A DNA stretch of 64,000 bases, from positions 806,001 to 870,000 of the forward strand of contig HG738137.1 in assembly GCA_000499405.2 (NCBI GenBank), written 5' to 3'. The position numbers were made by a program, and so were the translations under genes. Source of the stretch: Onchocerca volvulus (taxonomy: Eukaryota > Nematoda > Chromadorea > Rhabditida > Onchocercidae). Shown here one piece after another: positions 37,962 to 50,460 of this stretch (positions are counted from its first letter, which is position 1; each line of letters starts with the position of its first letter). The notes beneath the pieces were generated by a model. That model worked only from the letters and a program-made list of their open reading frames with translations. It did no database searches and was not told where the DNA came from.

Positions 37962-40749
37962 CTATAATTTTAAAACTCTTATCTTATCACTATTCTCATC
38001 ATCCTCATCACTGATAACATCATCATTCAACATAATCACATGATTCAAAGCTATAGAACTGAACATCGATTCTGATGTCGGAATTCGTGCAGCTGCTATT
38101 GTTATATTATTCGATGATACAGTAGAATCAATGGTACCAATTTCATCATTATCAATATTATCACTAATGCTAACACAATCATCACTGATAGCAGTACCAT
38201 TATCATCACCGTTATCATCGTCATCATCATCATCATCATCATCACCATTTCCAACAGTAATGCAACTGTTGTTATCAGCATTATCAGTATTATGATCAAA
38301 ATGAACAAGAGGATCAATAGTTTGCCCTGTATCACATGATGATGAGCTAACATGATCAACATATTCCAAATCAGACTCGTAACAACAAATTCGGTGGATT
38401 GGCAGGAATTCCATTCCGTTTTTCGGAATGTTTGACTCTTCGAAATCCAACTGTAAATTTGTCGACCATTTAGGATTGGAAATCTCGAGAAGAATTGGTT
38501 TTTCCACTGCCTGTCCCTTCAATGGATATCTGCTGATTTCAATTGCTGCTCCATGAGTTACTGGTATGGTCGTTGGAATTCGAATAATATTTGGTTGAAA
38601 ATCATTCACAATTCCACTGAGATTTGAGGGCATCGAACTTACAGATGAAGCTGACGATGTTTCAGTTGATGACAGCGAATTCGTTAGCGAATATGTTGTC
38701 TTCGCAGATAATGAACGTAAATAAGCCCCTAAACAAATTTTACAAGATAAAATCCAAAACGAAAAAAGAATGATGAAATGAATTAAGTAATCAATATTGC
38801 TAGACTTTTCAATTGGATGCACAAAGAAATGAAATTCGCAATGAATCGATGACCAATTCAAGTAATTGCAAACAAATTTTCGAAAAAATTACGAAATAAT
38901 TGAGGAGAATTGAATTCACTGTTACTTTTTTTTTATTTCGTATAAATATTTAAATTTTAAATTGATAACTAGAGGAGAAAACGAAAACTAAAAGTTGGAA
39001 GAGAAAACAAAAAATAAAAACAAACTGTTCAAAATTTTCTGTTCTTCAATATCAATCAAATTCAACTGATATAATTTATCGTTGAGAATTTTTCGAAGTT
39101 TAATCGCTCGAGCAATTAATTCGATACGTTGTCGAATATTTTCAAAAATGACAACCATTCGCATTTGATGATATGAACCAATTAATTTGATCAATTCCTC
39201 ATGACTCATTCCTGTCACAACATGGCCATTTATCGAGATTATTACATCGCCTAAAATTTAATTGCGCAACAATCCTATATTTTTGTTATCATGTATTTGT
39301 TAGCAAATTATCGATGTTTTAATTTTCTTAATCTAATTAAAGCTTTCTCAATTTAATTAAAAAATGAAAAAAAAATACCTGCCCGAATACCAGCATCAGC
39401 AGCTGGACTATCAAGTTGAACATAATCTACATAAGTCACTTTTGAAGGCACATCATCACCTTTTCGTTTCAGCAGATAGGTCTGCAAAGAAAAAAAAAGG
39501 AATTGAAAATTGATTTTAAAGAATTTCGATTTCAAAAGCAAGGAAGTTAAAATGTAATTAGACTGAAAAATAATCTAAAAATGCTTTTCAGGAAATTGTA
39601 CCGGACATTAATATTATATTATGTTAATCATGCTATCATAATGTTCAATTCAGGATTATCATCTATCCTATATATCTATTCATATTTTTACCTGTAGAGT
39701 AAAACCAAATGGTTCTTCATTATTTCGAGTAACTATTACTGTACGTCGTCGCCGATTTGCATGCGGATCGGTGATCACATTTTGATCCACCGATACTGCA
39801 TCCAATACTTTCTGAAAAATTAGCATTTCAGTTTTTATTCCACCTAATAACTTGAAATCACTAGAATATTCTATTCTGTTAGTGAATCTTTCAGTGATTT
39901 TGAAATTTATCATAGATTATCAAAATTATACTATAGTGCATCAGAATTACTATAATATATTACGTCACAATATAAGAATTAAATATAATATATCGAAATT
40001 TAAAGGTATCAAATTCTCTATATATCTTCTCCTTCTTATATTTTTTTTTTTGAAAGGAAGAGAAATTAAAAAAAGAAAAAACAAACGATAAATCAATGCA
40101 TACTTGGACATTTTCTTCATCATCAACATAAAATTTACTCCATAATTTTGTTTTATCAAGTGATGTGAATGAATGATAGAATGGAGAACGGATAATATTC
40201 TCGAGAAATGTTCGACTAAATGAAGATGTTGATGGTGACAATCTGCAACTTGCAAAACTGTCATATATACAATCCGGAAAGAATCGCTTTTTTCTGATAT
40301 TCCGGATAATATTCTTGATACTACACAGTAATATTAGTTATACAAAAATTATGCAAATTTAAACAATTTAATTTAGCGATCAATTTGTTTACTGTATGTG
40401 TATTGTTAATATTAGTAATAATTATATATTCCAATTAATCTAATTAGATGTATTAAACATAGAGATAATACAGAAATCTATTGCATATCTATTGCTATAA
40501 CAATAATAAGTGAATAATATGTTTCGATTAATTAAAGTTTAACTGATTTACGAACAATAATTTATTCCTGTGTTTATTGTATAATGTATCACTAATAACA
40601 ATCATAATTGTTCATCATGTAATTAAACTAATTATAAATCACAACAAAATTGTCATTAATAATTGATCAAAAAAACGAAAGGAATGGAAAACTAACGATT
40701 TGACAGATTTCAATGTTGTCGAAGAGATGGACAATGGCCAGTTGAACAT
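37962..40749 (-). CDS. PDZ scaffold protein of the tamalin (GRASP) / CYTIP family
   Basis: Six coding exons: 40697-40749, 40104-40320, 39692-39811, 39379-39481, 39026-39250, 37962-38728, total 1485 bp (494 residues; human tamalin about 395). The N-terminus MFNWPLSISS is inferred from phase and the GTTAGT donor. One PDZ domain (about residues 105-195) runs from RRRTVIVTRNNEEPFGFTLQ, with PFGF as the carboxylate-binding loop, to AGDVIISINGHVVTGMSHEE. A helical segment follows (IELIARAIKLRKILNDKLY). This PDZ-then-coil order and its spacing match tamalin/CYTIP, adaptors that link receptors and cytohesin ARF exchange factors. The long last exon is Ser/Thr-rich and acidic, with ten consecutive Asp coded by a trinucleotide repeat at 38215-38245, and ends KIRVLKL. 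The family call rests on the PDZ and linker. Role in this animal is inferred. Confidence 0.85.
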
Positions 40750-41249
40750 ATTATTCCTTCAATCGCTTTTGAATATATTCTCGATCGTAGTAGCATGTGG
40801 CCAAATCTGCCATATATTTATAGATATAATATATATGCATGTATAATTATAATATATTGATCGATAATAAATGCCAAATGTTGGAGAAATAATTGACGCT
40901 CTAAAATGAATGAAATATTTCATTTGTATACATTAAAAACTATCTCGATGATGAATGATAATAATGATAAAGATGATAAAAATGATAATAATGATAATAA
41001 ACAGTACAAATGTTTCCTCAATTTGATTGTATCTTTTCGAACAAAAAAGAAAGAATTGGGGAGGAAATTTATTTTTTAACAAGCAAAGAAAAAACAAAAA
41101 AAAGTGAGAGATTGGAACGAAGAGATATACACAAACATTACAATGCAGTATTATTAAGGGATTGCTAAGATTGATATCCATTCTCCGCTTTTTTTTTTTT
41201 TTTTTTAAATTAATTCATTGACGGTGAGATAAGAGAAAAGAGACTGAAT

Positions 41250-41421
41250 GAATGGATGACTGAATGATCGGATGAACGGATATGTAATGGATGAACGGAT
41301 GAAACGGATAAATGGATAGATTAATGAATGGATGACTGAATGATCGAATGAATGGATATGGGATGGATGAACGGATGAAACGCATAAATGGATAGATTAA
41401 TGAACGGATGAATGGATGATA
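41250..41421. repeat. 76-bp tandem repeat, 2.2 copies
   Basis: Copies start at 41250 and 41326 with GAATGGATGACTGAATGATC and differ at only a few positions. A third partial copy (GAACGGATGAATGGATGAT) starts at 41402. Each copy is itself built from ATGGATGA-like short units. Confidence 0.9.
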
Positions 41422-43591
41422 AAAGGCAAGAGAATTTCTCTTGAAAAAAGAATATTTCACAAAATTTATTAAAATTTTACGACTTCTTCCCAACCTATTT
41501 TTAAGAGCATCGAGATTTTCATCTTTACTTCTCTCAGTAGTAATCTATGTAGATCAATGATAATACAATAATAGATGAATTTTCGCGTATGAATTGATAT
41601 AATATCATCAAGTGATAAAGAATCGAGTGATAAAATCAACAGAGAGATTTTAATTGACAAGAGTTTATATAATATGAGAGATAATATAATACCAATGCTA
41701 AAGAAATCGACAAGTTTTAATACAGTATATGAGTAATAATTATATACTGTATTAATGTACTATTAATAATAATAATACTGATACAGTATTCAAATTTATT
41801 TGAAATCGAGTTATATTCATTATCAAGACAATATAAAATCTGACAAAATTTCATTCTTCGAAAATTGAAACTTAATGAAAGAATTAAAAAATGAAAATTA
41901 CATATTTCTATATGTGTATTTTTTCTACGTGTATAAATATATCACATTTATATTTTGATATTTTTACAAGGATGTACGTAAGTAAAATTCGTTTTCCAAA
42001 ATAGTAATTCGAAAAAATTCTAAAAAAATCGATAGGAAGATTGACCTACTAATCGACTGAAAAGTAGTATAATGGAATAAACTGTGTAAATGAATAACCG
42101 GCTACCAAAAAGTATCGAATTGTAGCAAATATTTCATTGATAGACGATGTAATACAATTAATTTCCATATAATGAATAGCAAAAATTTATTCCAACCGAT
42201 CTTAATTTCAAAAAATGTGGGCAAAAACTTAAAAAATTTAAACAAAAAAATTTCAAAATCAAAAAGTGAAGTTTTTGACGAATTTTATCTTATTGAAAAT
42301 TGGTACTAACGAATAAAAACATTTACAAATAGAACCAATAAATATTGTGAGTAAATATTAATGCATAAATTACAGTTAAAAGAAATCTGAAGTGTGAAGT
42401 GTGAAGATGAACGAAGTTATGTATTTTGGCTAAATTAGGAAGAAAAAAAAGAATGAAAATCGATTTTGTTGAAAAATTTATAAATTTTGAATAGAAAAAT
42501 TTGCTACTTCAATTTTTTTACAATTTCAAGAAACTAATTTTTTTTTTTAAACAGACACTTGAAAATTTCTTAAATTTTGAAATAAGAATTAAGGGAAAAG
42601 CTATACCTACTTCAGTGTACTTTGTAAGAAATTGAAGAATGGCTAATTTTTTTTTATCCCATTTTGAATAGATTCGAAAATTCTGGAACTATTTGAAATG
42701 GTAAAGGAATTAAATTATAATATCTGGAAATGAAAATAACCGAAAATCAGTGATGAGTGGAAAAAGAAAAACAAAAAAAGCGGAAGAAATTACCTCTTTC
42801 GATCAATCAATATTCCTTCTCAGTCGCTTCATCTATCTTTTTTTTCCAAAGTATCACATTTAAGAAATTTTTGTTAAAAAAAAGGTAAAAAGGGCAAACA
42901 TTTTACGATATAATTAAATTTAGGTTAACAGAAATATTCGCTCTTTTCGTATGAAATAAATTTTAAAATAAATGAAATTGAATGAACAAATGAATCACAA
43001 TGAATCAAATGTTGCTGTCTTCTGCTCGAAAATTTTCCGCGAAAAATGAAATTGAACAAACAGTCCAATACGATGGCATCTTAATACTACCATTATCAGT
43101 CAAAAACAGTCGAGATGAATCGAAGAAAAGTAGAAAAAAACATGAAAAAAGAGAGGTGATATTATCATACTTAGAAAAGTCCGTAAATGTTATCAAGAAG
43201 ACTGATAAATGTTAGCTAATCCAGAATAAATCCGGAAATGTTTCGAAGAAGACCATCGGCTTATATTCGATATCAAAATAATTTATAAAAACGAAATATG
43301 TACCATAAATTAAAAAATTATATCAACAAGAGGAGAAGAGAAATTAAAATACAAATGAAACTGTAATTTTGAAATTACTTAAAAACTGTTCAATCTAAAT
43401 CAAAAAAAAAGGTGAAAATTACAAAAATAATGAAGATAAAGAAGAATACTTTAAAATAAACAAACAAAGATAAACAACAACAATTCTACTTTTAAATAGC
43501 ATCTTTTGATTGTCAAATAATGCGATGGAAAATTTAGAAAAGATATAAATGAAACGCAAATAAGGACTTTAAGTTAAAATGCAATGTTACA

Positions 43592-43641
43592 GACAGACAG
43601 ACAGACATGTGCACATACCCACACACACACACACACACACA
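43592..43641. repeat. (ACAG)n and (CA)n microsatellites
   Basis: ACAGACAGACAGAC at about 43592, then ACATACC and an uninterrupted CA run at 43619-43641. They lead straight into the 32-bp minisatellite. Confidence 0.9.
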
Positions 43642-43801
43642 CATGCACATACATACCCATACATATACACATACATGCACACACATACCCATACATACAC
43701 AAATACATGCACACACATATCCATACATATACACATACATGCACACACATACCCATAAATACACACATACATGCACACACATACCCACACATACACACAC
43801 A
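43642..43801. repeat. 32-bp minisatellite, five copies
   Basis: Each copy starts CATGCACACACATACCCATA; copies begin at 43642, 43674, 43706, 43738 and 43770. Purines and pyrimidines alternate throughout, so it can adopt left-handed DNA. The frames here on both strands are repeat artefacts and not genes. Confidence 0.92.
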
Positions 43802-43920
43802 TACACACAATGATTGTTAAATTTGTCATAATAGTTTAGCTTTATCAGCAGCCATTAGTTAGCTTAATGCTAATATTTATGAATATTATCGATTGTAAAC
43901 ATTCACTTGTATGCATATGT

Positions 43921-43978
43921 CTGTGTGGTGTGTGTCTGTTTATGTGTGTGTGTGTGTGCTGTGCATGCATGCATGCAG
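43921..43978. repeat. (GT)n microsatellite with GCAT run
   Basis: GT-rich run ending in TGCATGCATGCATGCAG. It is complementary in sense to the CA array 300 bp upstream, so the two could form an inverted pair. Confidence 0.9.
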
Positions 43979-46900
43979 TAATTTGCTACATTTTTAAAAT
44001 TGCAAAATATTCTGCAAGTTATGAAACATAAAATGAATGCAGCAAATGTTCTGTTTTGCAGTCAATCAAAGCAAAATTGCATTTTCAAAAAAAAGAGAAA
44101 TTATTATTTTGTCATTAAATTTTTGTTAAATTTTCCTATGAAACTAATATTTTATCGAACAATTTCAAATGATTCATGTTTGCATAATACTATAATTTCA
44201 TTGTCAACAAAAAATTTGATGAATCAATTAAAATATCATTAGCATACAATTTTGTGAATCATTCCTCAACATCAGCCTTCTTTCTTTCTTCTTTTTTTTC
44301 ACTTTAATTATCCCTATAATCAATTAGTTTACGAAATTACTTGAATATCTTATTGAATGATAGCATAAAATGAAATAAATATTTCGAAATAAATTAATCA
44401 ATTTATGAAATACAAGTGAAAATAATCGATTAAATCATATGATTTAACAAAAGAAAAACAGATGAAAAATCAATAACAACAACAACATTGAGAAAAGATG
44501 AAACAAGAAAATACATTTGAATTAGGCGTTTAAATGGCGCAAATTGTTGTTTGTAAGGTAAATACGATAAAGAGAAAAAAGTGGCACAGATTTCAGATGC
44601 ATAAAAGGAATCAAAAGTTCCATGTGTTTCGATTATTAATTTCGAATCAATTTTAAAAATTATTTTCTTTTCTAAATTTATGACAAGTTTTGATGAAAAA
44701 AAAAAAAATCTTCGCTAAAAAATTTATAAACAATGCAAAATGTCTGATAATTTTTAATTGAAAAAAAAAAAAGAAATTAAAAAAGAAGAGATTGAGTTTG
44801 CTTCACTGAGAAGTGATAAGAAATGAAATTTTTAATAGTTGATTAATTTGATCAGGGGAAATAAAAAAGAGCAAAAAAAAGGAGGAAAAAGGAAGGAAAG
44901 AAATACCAATAATAATTGATTTGAAAATTTTTTTCAAAAAAATTGGAAAATATATATTATTATTCTAAAATATTTTATTTGAAGTTCAAAAAAACAGGAA
45001 CTGAACGGATTTCCTTTTCTCATATTTTCAATGACAAAAATTCATTTCAATTATAAATGTAACAAAATGGTTCATTCGATTTGATGATTATATTTAAATG
45101 GTAACTAATGTTAAATTTTTCTACATAAATTTTAACGCAAATATTGATCCTTCCAAGTTTGAAACTGCGTTCTAAACACTAAAATAAAATTTTCTTACTT
45201 CTTGAATTTTAATAAATTATAGGAAAAAGTGATAGCAATAATAATAATAATATAATTTAAATCAGTAAATAAAATAAGCTTATATATTTTGTGAACATTG
45301 GAAAAAAAATGATTCATTATAGTACTACTTGACATCACGTAATCCCGTGATTTACACGCATTCAGCGTACGGCTATGTAAGCAAGCGTATGGATGGATAA
45401 GTAAGTGAATTTGTACAAAAATGTTATGTATGAAGAGATTTAAATATTTTGATGATGAATCATATCAGATTTCTTATTTTACCGTACTTTGGTTGTTAGA
45501 GTTCCATTCTAACAGAAATCTTTCCTTATTCGTTTCTCTTGCCTTCAGGGAAATTAAAATCATTAAGAAATCAAAGAATCAATGAATAAATTAAATTGGA
45601 TTGAAATAAAAATTTAAATTAAACAATTTAATTCCTTGTCTTTTTAGAGAAGACAATAGCTGCGTTCGATTTATATTTTCGTTTGCTTTCTGTAGTTTGC
45701 TTCTCAAACAAACCAATATGAAATGAAAATGTTGAATGAATCGTCGGTTGGCTATGATATTTCGATGATATAATGATAAAAATTGAACAAAAGTGATAGG
45801 AAAGAAATTTTTCAAAATGATTCAAATTTAAAAAGTCAAAATTATAAAAAATTTCAATTCTCCAATCTCAAAAATATTTGAAAATAATGAATATTCCAAA
45901 TATTTTCTCGATCATAGTTGATATTTAGACAACAATTAGCATAACGAAGATTATATTTGCTTGCACTTTCAATGAAAAAAAAAAAAAAATTAATGAAAAG
46001 CAAGGAAGCATATCGAAATGAATCATTAGGATATTTGAACAGAGAGAAAGGGAGGGAAGAAAGAAAAGTTTTTAAAGAAATGAAACAAACTTTTGCAAGA
46101 AAAAATGGTCAATAATATTTTAAATGAATTTTTCTCAGCAAAGGATTTATTTTGTTGAAAATAGAAAAAATTTTAAAGTAGGTAAAAAACAAAAGTAAAG
46201 AACTGATCTCATCGTTATCACTTTTATCAACGATAATCACTGAAAATAGATTTATTGATAGTTTTAAACAATGCTATAAAGAATGATCTGTTGATTTCCA
46301 AAAACTGACAGTTGATCATTTTAAACATTCAATTCTTCCTATTCCATTTTAATTAAATTTAAATTGCTCTCTTGCTCAGCTTCGAAACAAATGTAATCAA
46401 ATTTATATTGTCCAATATACTGAAATACGGGAAAAAAAGTGTTAGACATAGATGATCGCTGGAAATCAAACCTGTTCTGGGGAAATTTTCAAAAATTAAA
46501 AATTTCAGTTTGGAAATGATATAATAAATTTTAATTTCAATAGGATGTGAATACTAACATTGAATTTTTCCAATCTATGTGAAGTCAAAAATACGATATA
46601 CTGACATTTAGTAATAGTTGTTACGATTCTTTTTTTTCTAAACTAGCACTAACAATAATACTATAATGATATAATAATTAATAATAATAATTAAAAAGCA
46701 ATAATGATAGTAATATTACTATTAATGAGCCAAATACACAGACAAACACAATTGTATTCGAAATTTTTTACTCATTTACTTAAAAACTGCGCATGCGAAC
46801 AAATAGACATCTGTTGCTATTGAAAGGAAGAAAAAAGAAAGGCCATAAACACATGTTGAAATGAACATAAGAACTTAATAAAAAAAAAGGAAATCAATTA

Positions 46901-49470
46901 GAATAGATGAATGAGCAGAATCAATGCTTTCTTCAATTGTAGAAAAAAAGGGATAAAACATGTAAATTATAGGAGAAAAAATGAGTCGAAAAATAAAAAG
47001 AACCATATTGGAAAATAATGTTTAGATCGTATACACTTTCTTGTAGTTTTAACAGTCTATTTTTAATTTTTGTCTTGTTTTTTTCCTTAATTTAATTTCC
47101 TTTTTGATTATTTGTTTGAAAAATATGTCACTAATGCCAACTTCTCCGGTAAAAGGATCAAATTGTCACCTCCGCATTAAACAATGATCCTATAAATGAA
47201 ACATTTAAACTTTGGGTCAAAAATTTTGATAAATTAAGCAAACAATATGAAAAACAATGTTTGCTGCATCAGAATAAATAAATAAATAAAAGAACGGGGA
47301 AAATGAATGAATAAATGAATAAATTGATGCAAAGATTTGAATTTTGACAAAGAAATCAAATAACTGATAAAAAACAATTGAACATAATTTAAACCACAAA
47401 CAAACAATTGAACCATTGCATAACATCATTTTATGCCGGAAATTTTTCGCCGATTTTTAATAATGATTAATAAATTAACAACTAAAGAAAACCCAAAAGA
47501 AATATACATGTAACGATAACAAATAATCAAGAATTCTTAAAGATAATAATAAAGTCAATAGGAAGGAAGATAAATATTAATTAGAATATTTGCAAATATT
47601 TATAGCAATATATGATGTCTATCATAATGATTAATAATTTTAAAAAATTGATATGCCTAAATTATAAAATCTGATGCATAATTAATTGCATAATTAATTT
47701 AATCATTATAATATTAAAAATTGTTCAATAATAATGTCTCGTCGATAAGAATGAATGCTCTGTAAATTTAAAATATTGAAATACTGAAGTTATATGGTTG
47801 TTATCAAATTGAATCACAAATTAAACAAAGAAATGATTCGTTCGTTTTTTGATATTAAAATACAAAAAAAAAAAAAAGAATCGAAGGAACTAATTCCTCT
47901 TATCACAATATATCAAATCACAAGTCACCATAGCAACCAGGTAAATAATGTTGATCGAAAAATTAAGACAATAATGACAATTGCGATCAAAGGAAAAGAA
48001 GAAAGAAGAAAAACTGAATTGAGTGACAGGAAAATCAGATGCTATGAAAAGAGACAAAAAATAATTTGAAAAAATTTTTGCTCAAATTTGCGAAAGATAT
48101 GGAAAGAAGGATTTATGCTGATTTGATAATGAAGAAGGAAAAGAGAAGAGGAAAGGAATAATATGAATTCCTGATAATATTCATAACAAACGGCTAATAA
48201 TTGAGCAAATAAATAAATGGATGGATGAATGAATGAAAGAGAAGAGATGACAATATTTAGCATGTCATCAAATCGGGTGACAATTGTCACTTGATTAATA
48301 AGTACAATTTTGTCACCTCATGAAAGGAAGATTTCAAATCTCCACGATGCATTTCAATTATAGCTAGAATCATATAGATATCTCATCCAAGCAACTGATT
48401 CAGAGGGGACAAATTAAGCTTATGTTATTATTATTATTGAAGAAATATGACGGAAAGTTATAAATTTAACATTATGATATGATCATACAAAATTCTTAAG
48501 GAATAAATTCCGGAATGCTGGAAAATCTGATAAAATGATAGATTCGAAATTGCTGGATTAATTCCTGCAAATGAAATATTTATTTGTTTCACTAATAAGT
48601 TCAATCAGTCTTTTCTTTTTTTTTTTTTGCTTCTCTTCAAACAAACAATTAATTTGTTTGGACATGCAAAAACAACTTCAAGTTCACAAATTTAAAAGAA
48701 ATAACAGTAAATTAAACTGAATGAAAAGAGAAGAATAGAATGATATAACTTGCAAGTCAAATTACACAACGGGTGGCAAATTAATTAATGACTATAAAAA
48801 GCACATAAAATTGAATTATATTTGTACTTTTATCTTGCACAAGACGAGAATTATTTAATACAACATTTTCAGACTTATAAATAGTATTCAAATATAAGTA
48901 TATAAATAATATTCAAAAATTTTTCTCCCTTAAAACTGAAATAAATTTTTTAACAAATTTATCGAATTGAGCAAAAAAAAAAAGTGGAACCGATTAAGAT
49001 TTATATCTTTTCTTTTTTTTTTTCCATCTTTGTTTAATTAAATAAAATTTTGATTTTTTTCTTTAAAAATTTTTTTTTTGTAAAAATTATTCATTAGATT
49101 CGTGTATGATATATTGTTTTTGAAAAAGAGGGAAAAAATTAGCAGCAATCAATCGATTATCACCTCTTCTTTCCAATATGAAGTACAATTTAATTGTCGA
49201 CATCAGTCGTCATCAACAATTAAATTGTATTTATATTGGAATGAATTTTTAATTTATCGATATTGCTAGTTAATATTAGTATTATTATTATTGTTCCAGA
49301 AATAAAACTAAATAGACTTTTAATTAATTAGTAAATTAAGCTTTCCAAATTTACTGTTTCTTCCTTTTTTTTTTCCAAAAAATTACATATTTGTAAATTT
49401 ATTCATTTATCTATTCTAAATTCAAAATCTTAAATCATCAAAAAGTAACAGTTCCTCAATTGATTGTATG

Positions 49471-49562
49471 TTATCAGTGACATATCTCGATAACTACCTT
49501 ATCAGCAACATGTGATAAGTTAGATTAGCACAAAAACGAGCAGTGATAAGTTGAAATGATAA
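49471..49562. promoter_or_regulatory. GATA-factor site cluster with an inverted pair
   Basis: TTATCA at 49471, CTTATCA at 49498-49504 facing TGATAAG at 49513-49519 across an 8-base spacer, TGATAAG at 49544-49550 and TGATAA at 49557-49562. TGATAA is the favoured site of nematode endodermal GATA factors (ELT-2 class). By base composition one site per about 700 bp would be expected. Enhancer function is inferred only. Confidence 0.35.
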
Positions 49563-49683
49563 TGAGCAATCATTTCAACGATTGAATGCCATCACAGAAA
49601 AGTTTGTAGGGAATGAAATTGCCGAACAAGCAACACCGACACGGCCTACAAGATTGATGTGATGAAAATTGACAAAGTGTGGG

Positions 49684-49732
49684 CATGTGTGCATGTGTGT
49701 GTGTGTCTGTGTGTGTGTCTGTGTCTGTGTTT
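49684..49732. repeat. (GT)n microsatellite, interrupted
   Basis: About 50 bp of GT dinucleotides broken by CT and AT steps. Confidence 0.9.
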
Positions 49733-50379
49733 CATGTATTTATTTATGAATGGAACATTAAAATAAAAAATAAAATTATTGATTTATATTTATTTCAGAT
49801 ATATTTATTCATATTTACCATATTTTTAATTTTAATTAATTGTGATATCATTTAATGTTATAGTTTGGCTTATCGCTTCTATTCGTTTCAATTAAGCATC
49901 AATCGATAATGAATTGTAATTAAAAGAAATGATTCCTATGCAGGATATGAATGAAAATGTAAAGAATTGCGTAAATGAGATGGTTTAATTGAAAAAAAAG
50001 AAAGAAATTAAAGTTTAAATATTTGATTTTTTTATTTTTCATTAAAATCGTTCAAATTTTCAATTAATTTAAGCAATTGTTACAACCATTCAATAATTTG
50101 ATGAAATATGAAGATGAGTCTGGTATAGCCGGTTTAAAAATTTGATAGAACTGAAAATATAGACGGGAAGAGGTAGAAAATTTAAAATAAATATTTAAAA
50201 ATAATAATAATAATAATAACTGATAGTGAAATTCTTGTCGGAACCGAACCTAGCAATATGTCGGAGACGTTAATATGTACTTTTCTTGATCAGTGTATGA
50301 TAAGATATTAGATCGAAATAGGATCGAAAATTAAATTTTATCAGCAAATGTGTGCACAAATAATGCAACAAACCGGCAT

Positions 50380-50396
50380 GCACACACAGACACACA

Positions 50397-50441
<45 letters not shown>

Positions 50442-50460
50442 ACAAGCACGCACATGCACG
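50380..50460. repeat. (CA)n microsatellite, interrupted
   Basis: About 80 bp of CA dinucleotides with ACAGA, ATACA and GCACGC interruptions. Frames over it on both strands are repeat artefacts. Confidence 0.92.

Noticed and set aside
43534..43829. Five overlapping open frames of Cys/Val/Tyr or His/Thr repeats
   Set aside because: All are translations of the CA-rich 32-bp minisatellite; no unique sequence, present on both strands.
45340..45365. ATCACG/CGTGAT inverted repeat as a possible regulatory hairpin
   Set aside because: Only 6-bp arms in isolation; no supporting context.
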